From positions 1,798,001 to 1,862,000 of the forward strand of contig OY986973.1 in assembly GCA_963920575.1 (NCBI GenBank): DNA of 64,000 bases, given 5' to 3'. Of the stretch, positions 13,801-27,600 are shown piece after piece. The translations under genes were made by a program, and so were the position numbers. The notes beneath the pieces are model-generated. The model had not been told where the DNA came from, searched no databases, and saw only the letters and a list, made by a program, of their open reading frames with translations. Positions within the stretch are counted from its first letter, which is position 1; the number at the start of each line of letters is the position of its first letter. The DNA comes from Narthecium ossifragum (lineage: Eukaryota > Streptophyta > Magnoliopsida > Dioscoreales > Nartheciaceae).

Positions 13801-16800
13801 CCTGCTCCATGACTATCTCTGCAGTAGACTCGTCACGTAGTCCATTTGTACACTGATAAACACCAACATTACTTTGCGATACTACACCCACCGAACTAGC
13901 ATTTTTGGAAGTACGAACTCTTGATTGGACAGGTGAGTTGTTTGAAACTAAAACATCAGGACATTTGTCAGTTTGGTCATGGCATAAATTATTTATACAT
14001 ACATTATCTTCTGCCAAACTGCTACCAAAAGTACGAATGCTTGACTCAACACTTTGATGCCCACTAGCACCTTTGCCTCCCTTTGATTTTCTTTTGTCCA
14101 TTGCAGGATATAACCGAATGTCCAAGTCGAGTTCATTTTCTTTCTCATGATGGATCGGAGATGTTGCACCTCTAGCCACTTCATCTACTAGTGTTTTCCT
14201 CATGCAATCAGATGTCTCAAAGAATGGACCACAAGTACCTTCTACTGATTGATGACCAGCTGAAGATAAGATGGCAGAGTCACTACTTCCATTGCCAGTT
14301 CTTTGCAGGAGTGGATGGAAGTCAATTGTATGCAAATTCAATGACACATCTTGTGGATGCCGCATCCTGACACTGCCCATCATTATACCTGAATGATGAT
14401 GCTGAATGTTATTAGCATCATCCTGGGCTGAATTTCCTGGAAAGAAATTGTACATACTCGACGTAATGCTAGTGCGGTTCATGACATAATATGATGAAAA
14501 ACGATCTTCAGGGGCCTCAAACAGCAAAGGATGCATCTGAAGATCTGATGCCGAAGCATTATCCTCAGCCAAATAACAATCTGGATGGGTACTGCCATCT
14601 TGCTGTAAGCCAGCTTCATCAACATTTTGTGAAAAGACATTCTTCTGTTTTCCAGCACTCGAAACAGTAGCCTGTGCATCTACACCTCGAGGAATTCTCG
14701 TAATAAATTTCTGTATTGCATTTTGACCGACATCAGAATTGGATGATCCACTATTGTAGCTTTTGAATGCTGACTGAGAGATCACCCGGCCAGATGGAGG
14801 AAGGTTTACAGGAGGCAAATCAGGTGCTAATTTAACTAGCCGGACACCTTTACTTTTTCTAGATTGGCAAGGTTTAGAGCCTGCTACACATCCAGAAGTA
14901 TTTGGACAAAATTTGGGGGGTAGCTGCCTGGAAGACATAGTATGCATCACATTGCATCTGACAGAAGAATACTGTGACAAGTGAGGTATGCCTTCTGAGA
15001 ATTTTGCTGAAGAGTTCAAAAATTCTTTTGCAGCTACACGATCCTGCTGTGATGCTCTGCAGTCATCTAATGCGGAAGCCCAAGCATAACCTCTTTCAGT
15101 ACCCTCATATGGCAATGCACTGAGTGATTTGGAGTTGCTCTCACCAATGCTCGGGAAAGGGGCATTAGAGAGCACATATTTGGAGCTTTCAGGTTGCATT
15201 TCTGCCAAAAATGCTTCATGAACATAAGCTTCATCTCCATCGTCCATGACATCTGCATTATTATCTCCACCATTAGCACCCTGATAGCACAAAACAAAGT
15301 TAAGCACTTAAGAATGTTAAAGGAATCACAAATTCTGTATCCAACAAACAGAGATAAAACTAACCTCCTTCCCCATTGAAGTTGGACAATCATTTGTCGA
15401 AGCTTTCAGTTTTCTTCTATTTGCTTCATATAGTCTCCTTTTCTCTTTATGAGTTTCACTTTTCCTATATGACTTCTGAGTTCCAGTAGCAATTCGCCAT
15501 TGCCGTGGCAATAAAGATGGATCTCTGTGCGGAGCGAAGAATCTCCACACCGATAACCAATCATGCTTGAAGATCTTTAACCCCTGGTATCACCAGGAAA
15601 TAAAATGCAAGAACTAGGGAAAACTACCATAAGAATGGGAATCAAGGACAGAAGGGTCAACAAAGCATTCAACTCACCTCATATATCCGTGCCTGTTCAT
15701 CTGCAGTCAGTGGAGAGGTCTTCATACGACGTACAGACTGCAAGAAGTCGATACATTGACTGAGCTTATAGGGGACAGATCATGTATATGAAATGTGAGA
15801 AGCATAACTTCTCCATCAGTGTATAACTTGGCAGGAAACTATCAAAACATAAAATGACAAACTATGACAGCAAAAAAGTTCTTGATACAAATCGATATAT
15901 TCAGTGGTGCTCTGCAAAAAACTTTATTCACCCAACTCTGTCACTGGGACTAAGTTGCTATTGAATAATTACATCATCCGATCTAAAAATGTTCAGACCC
16001 TCCATTTCCTAGCCTGCAAGATCTCTTAAGCATGGAATCGCTGTTGCCTATTATGAACTTTAATGTCACATTCCGACAAAAAGTCACTCCGAATAGACAC
16101 CATCATGGATTTCCATACCGGCCGGTACTGTGCGTACCAGCCGGTATTTACCGTACCGGTGGCTAACCGGGACGGTTTTCTCCCCCGATCGGATTAGGGG
16201 GAGACCGGATGTGTACCGGCCGGTTTGGATACAAACCGGCCGGTACACGCCGGTTTGGATGAATACCGACCGGTACAAACCGGCATGTACCTGCCTGAGG
16301 AAGAGAGGTGAAGGAGAGGGGGAGGCAAATAGCCAAATTACATAATACAATGACGGCCGCCCATATACACCATCATATCCTAAGATTTCGGCACATAGGG
16401 TATAGAAAATTATATAAACTACCCCTATCAGCAGATCTCAAAATTATAGAAAATTATATAAGCTGCCCCATACCCCGTCAGCTCCGCGTAGTGCGTCATG
16501 GTCGGGTCCGGAACGATCAGGACCCACAAACTCAACAAGGAAGAGGGAGGGGGAGAAGGAGAGGAAAATGTATTAAGCTATTATAAATGTAGAAAAATTG
16601 AAAATAATTGTAAAACTATTATAAATGTAGGAAAATGTATTAAGTTATTGCTTATTTTTCATGTATTGTATTATACTACTTTGACAACTTATCACTCTGC
16701 TTTCATATAAGAAATGATATTTGGCTAATTGGAGATATTGAATACAAGTGAATATCAACTTTAATTGTTAATTACATTAGTTAGCTTCAATATATTTCAA

Positions 16801-19800
16801 ATCAAATAAGAAACGAGCGGAAAGCGCCCTGAAAGAAGCCAAACCAGCCTTTCATGACTGATTTGGATGTGTACCGGTACGGTACGCACCGTACCGGCGG
16901 GTGGTCGGAACGGCGCGTACCACCGGGACGATAATCCATGGACACCATAATGTAGTGTCTACCAATTTGCACATGTGGCTAAATGCAGACTCAATGAGTT
17001 GTTAAGAGTATAGAACCAATAAAAGTCATTTGGTTAGCAGCGAAATTGTCTATCTGGACATGCATTTGCAAGCACAAAGTATCAGGTGAAAATCCTGATC
17101 AGATATCTTTATCTTTCCAAATTGCAACAGTGAGAGATAACTAGCAAAACCTTATCACCCTAAACATCCCTGAAATTAAAAGCCAATGCTCGCTCAATGT
17201 AACCAAAATAGGCCAAATCTATAACATAAAAAAAGATTAACTTAAATGTTTGCTCACAAACTTAGCTCCACATTATTCAAATTTACTTCCAAAGACAAAT
17301 GAGAAAGCTAGCAAGATGGTCCCTAGATTAGTCAGCACCTTAGACACAATCCCATCCCAATTCCTAATACTAGTAAATCTAACCATCTAAATGGCTATAA
17401 AGGCAGCAATTCTATGAGACGATTAGAAAGCTCATGCAGTTCCTCTGACTATGTTTATAACACCAATATGCCAAGGACTGGGACTGAAATCCTTTGAGGA
17501 CATTAATATTGTCCTCATCCAATGCTGAGGGGATCATATGGACCTTCTTTGGTGACTAGTTATCGTGTACAAGTGACATCAAAGTCGTGGACCAACAATT
17601 GTCTTTAATTGGACAAGGCACAAAGATCAAATCTCTCCATAGACGTTTCCAATCTACGAACAAAGCAAGTGGCTTACCTACTCTTGAACTTCAAGAAAAA
17701 GAAACAGTCTGAACTTCTATTCTGCAATCGTGTTCAGTGATTAAGAAATGGTGTCAACAGTCTATTTTGCCATGAGTTTCAGTGATCATCCCTTGTAAAT
17801 GACACTTCTTGATTGTCCTTGCTAGTCCAGCTAATTACATGGTCCTCTCATTTTTTTCATCTCAGGTAAGGACGTTTTGGAGGATTTCGTAGAAATTGCA
17901 AGCCAGGTGAGATGATACATAGGTATAGGAACACCACTTGTGCATACAGGACATGACTTGACAGTTTAGGAATATATTAACACATTGTATCTCGATATAG
18001 TAACCAGAGTATTCAAGAAGCATATCTTATTGGCTGGAACGACCCTAATATTTGTTTCTTTTGACCTTGCACAATTAAATGTCATTCCTTCTAACTCCTC
18101 TAAGCAAGTTGCATAAACTAGTTGAGTTTCCTGATGAAGCGGCTGATGTCTTCATAAAAATGTCCTTTTCTGTTCCAAGAACGTGGGATGGCCAAGCTAC
18201 AATGTTCGGTACTCCCAATTTTGAGCTCAAGGCAAATGCTACAAGAATTGCCAGAGTCCAAAGGATGGAGTAGAACTTATAATAGCAATGGTGGCAGGCC
18301 AAACTTTCATGTCACTACCTCTGATCATTTGAAATCTTGCAATACACAAGTTGACAACAGGCGATAACCCTAGAAACTATATGTGCAAGAAATAAACTGA
18401 ACACAATCTCCGGGAATATTTTACACAAGGTTGAGATCCACAGTAAGTGTCCACAGTCAGTATTAAGATACTTTTAAAAAATACGCATCCACAGAGTACT
18501 AGAATAAACAAATGGTCCATCCAACATCCAGAGTGCCACACGGCCATTTGAACATTCATAAATTAAAATACATAAAATGGCCATTTTGTTTGATGCAAAA
18601 CACTAACCACTTCCATGAAAAGTTGAAAACATCTGAATAAGAAGAAATCCTGATGTCTCGACTGCATGTAAATCATATGAAAATGCTACAGCCACTAGCA
18701 CTTAAAGAATCTAGTGAATAAGTAGAGGGCACCATATACTAAAATAAAATGAGTAGAAGAAAAAGGCTAATATGAAGTATATACACTGTTTGAAATGTCT
18801 ATTCGGCTTACTTTAATTGGATTTTCAGGAGCTTTTGAAGAACTCCGATTTTTCTGTCTGACAAAGATCTGCAACATGAACAAGAAGTTTGATCTTGAAC
18901 GTCAACAACCATAGGAAAACCAAACGGTGACAACATAATCATTAGTGAATTTCAAACAACATTTCCCTCTTTATGCAAACAAAAGAATAATGTACAAATA
19001 TGCAATTATGCCCATATTCTCAAAAGACGTCCAGAAACACAAGACTGCTACTCTTGCATTCTGAAAAAATATGAAGTTTTCACATGAAGCACTGGACAAG
19101 ATCATCAAAGATCATATGTTGAAGATGTGAGTTTTTCTTAGTAAACTTTAGGGCCATTAATCACTGCAAAACATTTGAACAAGGTGGGAAGCCATACTCT
19201 TTTACAGATTTCTCCAAATTAGACATTATGCAGACTTTCCCACTTGCTAAAGATAGATAATTTGCAGCACAACCACCTTACAGCTTCATGCATTAGGAAA
19301 CAGTCGTCAAACAGTCATAATCTGATCTCAACAAATGTGTGTAATATTCCATTCTTCATTGAAGGTTATGAATAATCTAGTTGTTCCACAAAATCCAACC
19401 AATTCCATAAATCATTTACATTCTATGAAAATTTCCTCTCCATAAGAGCATACTAAACAAAAAGGACAACGCAAAAAACACAACCAACTAACGTCATTGA
19501 AATGAATGGAGAAGCATGCTCTTTTGATATGATTCAAATCGTATTCACATCAATTAGTTTGCACAAAACTGCTCTCTCCCACCACTTTCTCATAGGCCAC
19601 CAAGTATGATGGATTTTGCAAGGTTGATTGAAAAAATTCATTTAGCTCTGCAGCTCTCCCGCAAGTTATGAAAAAGTCATGGTTTTCATCAGGGACTACC
19701 ATGCTGGTGGCATGTGTCGTGCCAGTCACTAGAATGGTATGTGCCAACCCTGGATACCATGCCAGCATTTCGTCTACATAGAATGTATCAGAGTGCATGA

Positions 19801-22800
19801 ACCATGTCGCTTAGCACAGAAATCCTTGTTTTCAGATACGTATGGCAGGAAAACATATGGATTTTTTGAAATCATGACATCTTGACAGAAAAAATCTTCA
19901 AATGAAAAGAACATTTGAGTGCACATATAATCACTGCTAAGCACAATCAAAACATATGCGAAATAAGCGGTGGTAGCATTTAAGGATTCATTGCGACAAA
20001 GTATACAACTAATATATTTCAATGGAGTAAATAAGCTCAAAGGCAATTAATTTAGATAGCCCGCGTATCTGGATAAAACCTGGTGCTTGGATTTACAAGG
20101 AAGAAAATGCTGTTGGATTGCTGCCCAATCATTGTTGTACTCCATTAAACCCATGGCAAGTAATCTACATGATATTTAAAAATTTAACATCAGTACACGT
20201 CATGCCAACAGAATCATGAATATCTGCATGGAAGCTCAAAGCAGTGTAGGTTTTAGCATACCAAGCATAGAATATTACCGTCATGCATCATTATCACAAA
20301 CAAAAGCAAAACTAATAGTGAGAAAATACATAATCTTCAAAAGACATTTGTAGGTGAAATGTTTGTACAGATGCCTCCTTTAACATCTGAAACTAAATTA
20401 CCATATATAAATTTTATGAGATGCTTCCAGAACATCACCATAGAGAATATTTCAATATTCATTGTGTGTTGCACTATAGACATTCGCCGAAAGGAATGGC
20501 CACATATCACATAGAGAATGTGACTGAGAAACTTACTTCTGGGTGCGTCACCAGATCTTATATTTAATCAGTCTTCCATTTCTACATGTATCTTTTGGAA
20601 TAATTGAGAAACTAATTCAAACGCCTGGAAGAACATCAGATCCCGTTCCCAGCAGATAGACGAGTTTTATGTGGGAAAAAAAAATCCAGAGATAACATTT
20701 AGTATAGAAAGAATCCAGTATACAAGTACCAACTAGTAACATTTTATGGAAGGTTGTTACTCCCATAGAAGAAAGAGTTCAGGACTAAATGTAGTTTAAG
20801 ATCTCCCAATTTTTTGTTGCAGCAAAAGGTTCCAAGAAGCAAATGATTAACATCACCACCATAGATCAAACACTCTGCATCTTCAGTAGCACTGGATAAG
20901 TATTATAAAGCAGAAGATACATATGATGGCCTTCTAAAAAATGGAAAGGGAAGAAAGAGAAGAATAGACCTGTCCTCTGCATCAGTGAAAAGAACACGGT
21001 TTGCAACGGCAGTTACCGGAGGCTTATGAGGAAAAAGAGCTGGATTGAATAGAGGATAAAACTTCTGTGCTAACTTGGAGATATCCCTGGGGACAAGAGC
21101 AACTGATTGCTTCTTTGTACTTTCTACAAGAGTAGCTGCCAAGGACCTTTTAGGCTGTAATTCCCCAGGCAAAACTGGTGAAGCTTTGCTTGAAGGAATT
21201 GTAGTTGCCTCTTCCAAAGCCTCAACATTCTTTTCCGCAAAAGAAACAAACAGAGGTAAAGGGAAAAGTGGTTCTTTTTTCAAGCAATTTTTGTCTGCTG
21301 CACCTTCCACATGAAGCTGTCTATGCACCAAAACAGCTGTAAATCAACAATGATTCAGGGTAAACAGAAGCGGTGTATGACAAAAACCTATAAGCGGAGA
21401 ACTACTAAAGCACAGAACGTTTTATTTAGCTCACATACTGTCTGAAACATCATTCATGTAATTCTTTGCCAAGCCAAGTGGAGCAACATCGAGAACAGAA
21501 AGCACAGGATTGTCTATCAGAGGTGTCCAAGAGCTATTAGCAGTTTTATTGCCATTGACATGAAGTGACGAGTAAAGATGTGCAGGGAGAAAGCAACACC
21601 CAGGATATGGGACCTTCTTCCATGATAGTGCTTCATCTCGTCTATCAACCATTTCAGCAATCATCTTTTCAACCGCACTTGTAACTTGCTGTTTGGAAGG
21701 ATCGAGAACGCAAACAGAGAACACCTGAATAAGAAGTTGCACATGTTCATGTAGTAAGCAATATAGCTGACCTATTTGATGAGCTGTGAACCCATTGTTA
21801 AGATCAGGTACAGAAATTGATGAAGAGCGTTGAGGAAAACTTGTAGGAGAAGAGAACTGCCACCCAAAGGACGAGCAATAAGCAGCCTGTGCATTGGACA
21901 CATATGGCAAGATAGGCCGCAACGGTGTCTTGGCCTGTCCCACAAGATTTTTCTTTCCAGTGGCAATTTCCTTCATACGTCTTTTTTGCCGAGTCTCTGG
22001 CCTATGCATATCTCCGTCATCTTTGTCATAATATCCTTTCTCATTCTCGAGACTGTCATCAACGTCACTCTCCAGTGCCTCCTCAATTTCAAGCTCAAAG
22101 TCAGCATCGTTCTCTTCATCTTCATCTAAATTCTCATGTTCTTGTCCTGCCTCCTCACACTCAATACCACCTTGAAGAACAGAAGTAAGAAACTTGCGAT
22201 ATTCCTCTTCCTCATCAACATTTTGTAAATCAGTATCATCGTCCGACTCCTGGAGAAATGCTTCTAATTCCTCTAGTGTATAGTCAGCAAGTGAGTGCTG
22301 GGCTCTTGTGCGCCTGCAGATAGCATCCTCAGCACCTTCCCCCATAATGCTATCATGAGCATATTTTGCTTTTGACTCCAGAGCTTGCAGCCCTGACATT
22401 TCTTTCTTACATATATTATCAGCAACATTATTTCCATCCTCAATGGCAAACCCCTCCCCAGTTCCTTCAGGACAATTACACTCATCTCTAATTTCACAGG
22501 CCGGCTTCGGTTCTGTTGGAATAGCATTTATTTTACAAGCCTCTTGAGGAGGGCATAAAGTCTGCATCACAACCTCCTCATCTTCATTTTCACAATCTTT
22601 TTTAAGATTCCTGTGCTCATCAGTAGGCTGCAATAATGCACTAGCACCACAGCAATCTGCAGAGCCATTCCGGAGGACTTTCCTAGTGTCTGTCCCCTCA
22701 TTCTCGGAACTCAAACTAGACGAGGCTTCAGAAGGGGTGTCTTCTCTCAAGAAGGGAATAAAGTCCACATCCTCCTCATCCTCCTCTTCCACCTCCATAT

Positions 22801-22903
22801 TCACAACAGTGCCCACGATAGACAATTCACCAATACTTGATGTTGTGCTCCGTTGGTTTGAATTCCTGATCTCAGCATTCTGGGTATCAATTACCACGTG
22901 CAT
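10873..22903 (-). CDS. GON4-like (YARP/GON4L family) acidic SANT/Myb-domain nuclear protein
   Basis: Probable chromatin-associated transcription regulator related to animal GON4L. Nine exons, listed 5' to 3' on the minus strand: 22903-21439, 21336-20970, 20164-20080, 18868-18812, 15737-15678, 15583-15365, 15280-13685 and 11238-10873 carry the coding sequence, after a probable non-coding first exon near 23.3 kb. The sum is 1404 aa. The N-terminus is very acidic (DEEDVDFIPFLREDTPSEAS). The conserved block FTAHQIGQLYCLLHEHVQLL is the plant GON4-like signature. A Myb/SANT-like fold is spread over four short exons: LFTDAEDRLLAMGLMEYNND, WAAIQQHFLPCKSKHQ, IFVRQKNR. It is followed by HDWLSVWRFFAPHRDPSLLP and a basic RKSETHKEKRRLYEANRRK segment. 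The long last-but-one exon has an acidic stretch (DTDEESEHVEFECEEMADSD). ATG 22903 is the first in the exon after a CACAG acceptor; ATG 22939 would lie in the intron. Introns hold a hAT-like MITE (16.1 kb) and a foldback element (11.4 kb). Confidence 0.85.
11385..12140. mobile_element. Foldback (MULE-like) element in the last intron of the GON4-like gene
   Basis: The ends are inverted copies over roughly 100 bp or more: ACCCATATGACAATTTAATA at the left matches the reverse complement of the right end (ACCCATATGATAATTTTATA), followed by shared TTTTAGTACCCAA. The interior is pyrimidine/purine-biased: a CCCTCT microsatellite at 11720-11758 and a GAGAG tract at 11800-11900. A G-box palindrome lies near 11953-11988. 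No transposase frame and no clear 9-bp target duplication are seen. It resembles the better-defined MULE at 54557-56121. Confidence 0.7.
11720..11760. repeat. (CCCTCT)n microsatellite
   Basis: About seven perfect units of CTCCCT inside the foldback element. Length is likely variable between individuals. Confidence 0.9.
16104..16940. mobile_element. hAT-like MITE rich in CCGGTAC, with perfect 8-bp target duplication
   Basis: 837 bp flanked by GACACCAT on both sides (16096-16103 and 16941-16948). The terminal inverted repeats begin CATGGATT and end AATCCATG. Both subterminal regions (16115-16275 and 16870-16925) are full of ACCGGCCGGTAC/CGGTACGG motifs in both orientations, whereas the centre is AT-rich. 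An 8-bp duplication points to the hAT superfamily. There is no transposase. It lies in an intron of the GON4-like gene (between 18812 and 15737). Confidence 0.85.
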
Positions 22904-23445
22904 CCTGTGAGACACCAAAAAATGTAGGATTGAATCCATAAATTTGAAAATTGAAACTGCACATTAGGTGTAATTCATAACCACAGTTTTCCATAGCAAG
23001 AAGTCCGACTAACAGAACCATTGGTATCTTTATTCTTTCAAAGTGAGGGTTACGAGGTAGAGATCACAAGCTGATTGAAACATAATCCGGAATACAATGA
23101 AATAAGAACCTCGAATTGATCGTTAGTGCCCAAAAACTCACATTTGGGAGTTAAAAACGAAAAGTCCCTATCAACAATGCATAGGAGAGCGCTTCCTCTC
23201 ACATCGATCAATTAAGCGAGAATTCCAAACCCTACAATAAGAAGAACGGAAAAAAAAAACGGAAACAACTCTAGAAAAACGCATTGACAAGCAAGAAGGG
23301 ATTACCAAGATTCTTGACACCACGGCTTGCAACCTCGCGCTGTCTCCAAAGACGAGAGCTAGGGCTCTCGGGATGGTACAGATAGATAAACGAAGAGGAA
23401 ATGAACTCCGAGAGAAGCGTGGCGGTGGACTCCCCTCTTATCGAC

Positions 23446-23476
<31 letters not shown>

Positions 23477-24607
23477 GAAGAGGGGAAACGAAGACGGTAA
23501 AAAAGGGTTTTTATTTTGTCGGCTTTCTTGTTTTGGGATTTAAGAATAACCGGGTTTGGGTTAGACCCGTTAGTGAGTACTGATCCGACTCCGTCCGATC
23601 TGATACCGAACCGGACATGGACCCGGGACATCAATTGTATCGTTGCATCAATTGCGCCGCCATTAATTCAAGTTATGTTTGATTTTAGTGAGACTGAGCA
23701 AGAATAAGCTAAAATCATATGGTAGGTTAGATTGGGTTTTGTAAATAACTTAAATATTAATAAAGGGTTTCCAAACCATAGTCCTTGTGTTACCGAAAAA
23801 CGTTGACAGGTTTTGAAGCTGATGAAACTGAGAGAGAACTCATGATAAAAGCACAATAGATAAAATTTTACTAACTTATGGCATGTTTGGTTGGACATAA
23901 CCGCCGGGAATGGAATGGTCAATTCCTTGGTCAAATCCCATTCCGTTGTTTGGTTAGACATTAAAGTTGGGAATGGAATGCTCCATTCCTGACAAATTGG
24001 GAATGAGACAATCCCATCTAATACCCCGAAATGCCTCATTCCATTTCCGATGAAATGGCGGTTAATGGTGGTTAAAAAATTAAATTACTAATCTATCTTT
24101 AATCGGATCTCTCTATGTTAAAAAAAAAGGATATTTTAGTCATCTGTATTTCATTCATATTCCATTCCCATGCTTCTGTTTGTATACCAAACATGGTAAT
24201 GCTTCATTCCCTTTCCCAATCCTGATATTACAAAATCATCTTGGTAATAGACCATTCCTAATCCCAATCCCATTTCATTCCCATTCCTAATCCCATTCCC
24301 ATTCCCATTCCCATTCCCATTCTCATTCTCATTTCCATTTCCATTCCTTGTGCGAACCAAACATGCCGTTAAGGTAAGCACTTATTTCTCAGCTGACATT
24401 ATTATTTATAACAAAGATACCATTGTTTACTCATGAATACAACAATACAATCGCGGAGATGATACCTTGCTAATAACTTATTCTAGGCGGGAAAATTTCT
24501 GGGTCTAAACATGTTAACATTAGCTTTTCAAAATCTGTTCACAAATCAGCAACCTAGCAATTACTGCAGATCACACAGTATTTTATGTAGCAATGCGTGA
24601 CGAGGTA
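22904..24607. other. Intergenic: GON4-like 5' region and GMPPA 3' flank
   Basis: This holds the promoter and probable first, non-coding exon of the GON4-like gene (about 23.1-23.45 kb, with a GA microsatellite at 23449-23470). It also holds a MITE (23879-24368) and the downstream flank of the GMPPA-like gene. No other gene is seen. Confidence 0.6.
23879..24368. mobile_element. MITE with GGCATGTTTGGTT ends and internal (CATTCC)n repeats
   Basis: Inverted ends GGCATGTTTGGTT (23880) and AACCAAACATGCC (24355-24367), flanked by TTA on each side (23876-23878 and 24369-24371). This fits a PIF/Harbinger (Tourist-like) MITE. The right half carries a run of CATTCC units at 24280-24345, which gives a false Asn-Gly-rich frame on the minus strand. 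It is 490 bp with no coding capacity. Confidence 0.75.
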
Positions 24608-27600
24608 TTATAGTATGATCTCCTCTTGCACGCTGACATTGAGGGTTTTATTTGGAAGAACAATGCTGTTGATCACCACAACCTCATCCTCCACCGCAAC
24701 GGATTCACCTGGAAATGAACAGAAAAGATCTTAACAAAGTGTTCTATATATTTTTCCTTGAGAAACATTACAGAAGACAACTAGAGGAGACAGAAAAGGG
24801 CTGGAGGTAGCAGGTACCAAGGATAGTAATTCCAAGTTTGCTACTGTAGTCTTCCTTCCCCTGAAATCAACAGAGCCAATATACAATCACATGATAATAT
24901 TTGTACACAAACAACTAAAATATTACTTGAAGAAAAAAGACCACGAATTAACATAATCAACCACAAAGGCAGGATGTTAAAAACCTCGAGGATAAAACAG
25001 AATGGCTTGGTAAATCAACATCAGTCGATTCTTTAGACTTTTCAAAAAATTAATCTAAACTACGCTTTTAGAATAGGAACCCTACTGGGTCTGCTTTATG
25101 GATTTTTGTCTCATGTTAGGCTGCTCATGCCCTATGAGCCCTTCAGCATTCAAAATATACGAGGTTTACCCATTCTTGCTGAAATGTTGACTGTTTGCTG
25201 AAACTGCTCCTCTTACGCAAGATTTACTTTGTCCTTGATTTAGCAACATTGTCAAGGGCATTATGGCTGTGTTTTGCTGCATAACGAGTGATTCAGAAAC
25301 CTTTTTTTTCAACTGTTTATTTGGAGCTCGAATCACAAGATTAGTATATGTGCAACATGCTTTTGCAACACCTAATCTTTCGTGCCTAATTAATAAAGAT
25401 TTTAATTTTACAACATCACCCTTCCTAGTTTTTCCCCCTTTTCCGCACAACATCAGTGAGTGAAAAAAGGATGTCGCTTTCACTATGCAGTACAAGGGCG
25501 CATAAAAATGAGGAATAAAGCTGGATGAGTAAGCTTGCCTGTACACGTGACCATTTCCCAATAGAAGATTTCCAACCAAGTATAGAATACATGATAACTG
25601 CATTTTCCTGCAAAAATGTTGAACAGATAATGCCAGTTTGGAGATGTGTATTACTCCCACCAGATGCTAAACAAGTTTCATACCTTTATCTCAACATCAT
25701 CCAATATAATACAATCAATGAGCCTTACACCGGCGCCTACTCGAGCATTTGCAGAAATCGAGACATTAGGACCAATCTGTTCCATGAAGGATTAGTATAA
25801 GTCAATCTGACAGCATCAGCAAGCATCAGAGTCCACATGCTCTTCCCTTGGAAGATGCATAAAAATATACAGCATGAATCTTAATCCCAGCTGTGTACAT
25901 ATCCAAGGGTCGGTCATCGGGATCCTAAGTCATGTCATGGAGCAGTGCTTTTGCCCGAGTAAAAAACTATATAGCATTTTCATTCATCATTAATTAACTG
26001 TCAGATACATGCATGGAGTAAATATAACCCTCCATATACTATGGGTCCTCCAATTTTAAGCTTCACAGAATAAGCAAAAAATAGCATGGCAGTCTAGTAT
26101 CTTGCATAAACACTATGACCAAAATATTTAGCCTGCTCTCTCCACATGCATTCCTCTATATCGACAAGAAATCATGGCATCAATACAAATCTCTTTGATG
26201 CACCCCTATTGTAGTATATACTCCTGGGACAGACTTTTATGATATCATCACTTTTAGATCTTTTCCACAGACAATTTTGCATAATAAACCAACATTCTTA
26301 AAGGGTAGAAAGAATCAATTGTTCAGGTAAAGGGCCCAACTATCGCCATAATACATGAAGAAAATAGATAGGAAAAACAAATTCAATAGGAAAGAAAACT
26401 AACTTTAGCGGTAGCATGCACTTTTGCTGATGGATGAATATAAACATCACCAATTATTGTTGCACTCTTGGGGCCATCTCCGCCAGCTAGAAGATGTTCA
26501 GAGGTACGTCGAAATTGAGACAGATACAATCCAGAACACTTCAAAGACATTCTGAAGGTTAAAAAAATGGTAGATTGAGGTCTAATTATGAGGGGAAAAT
26601 GAATGAAAGGCAACATTCATATGGTTATTTTACCCTGGAGTCTTAATCTGTTCCCAGAAATCAAGAGTCTCATACGTATAGAGCTCCTTCTTGCCAGCAA
26701 GAGGGGACAAGATATCTTGATCCAGCCTAAAATAGTCTGCAGGAAGAGCCCTGTTGAGAACCAAAAAAAGAATAGCTTTAACAAAATTCACTGAATCATC
26801 TATAATATTCTAGTAATAATATCTCCTTATTAATATATCGATATGCCAAGTTTCCAATGTTAAAGCACATGGCCCTGACATCGATAGTATCTTGAGCATC
26901 AAAAGGTGGTTTTAGGAATGCCCTATATCCGACTAAGATAGAACTTCATCGGTTCATCCCATAATATTGCTATCAAACAACAAAAATAAATTGGTCATGA
27001 TCGAAAAACTAATGTGCCTAATAATAGAGATAATTACGCAACATGGATGTACAATACGAATCCAGTCGCATAAAAGTCAAAGTTTGCAAATAGTTAGTTA
27101 CACGTCAACATAACAATTTAAAGGAAACATGGGCATGTGTTTCATCATACTTTGTTGCTGATTGGAGAGCTTCAAAGCTACTAACACGTCGCAAATCAGC
27201 TGAAAATAGTGCAAAAGAACCCCATAAGATTTTTCCCTTCATGTAATCATAAATTCTAAAATCTAGTACCTACAAGATGCCAAGTGATCACCAAAAACAG
27301 AAACGAATTGGCATAAAAAGAAGCAATGCAACTGTTAGTCATCCCTATTTAGTTTGCCCAAGGTTATTACATATGATTCTACATTCTTTTTTGGATAAGA
27401 TGACAAACATTTCTAATGGAAGTAGAATTTGGAGGTAGGAAAGCAGTGTAGCAGAAGTTCCAAGTTTAGCATTCTCACTCACTAGGATAAGAAGAGGGTA
27501 TAAAGGAGAAATGGCATCCGTTCTCCTCCACTTACCCTATGGGTTTCTGGAAAACTCAGCATTCTCCTGCCATTCATTTCATGTTTTCCACCTTCAAAAT

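Noticed and set aside
24151..24381. Asn-Gly repeat protein frame (GNGNENENGNGNGN)
   Set aside because: It is the reverse reading of the CATTCC microsatellite in a MITE.
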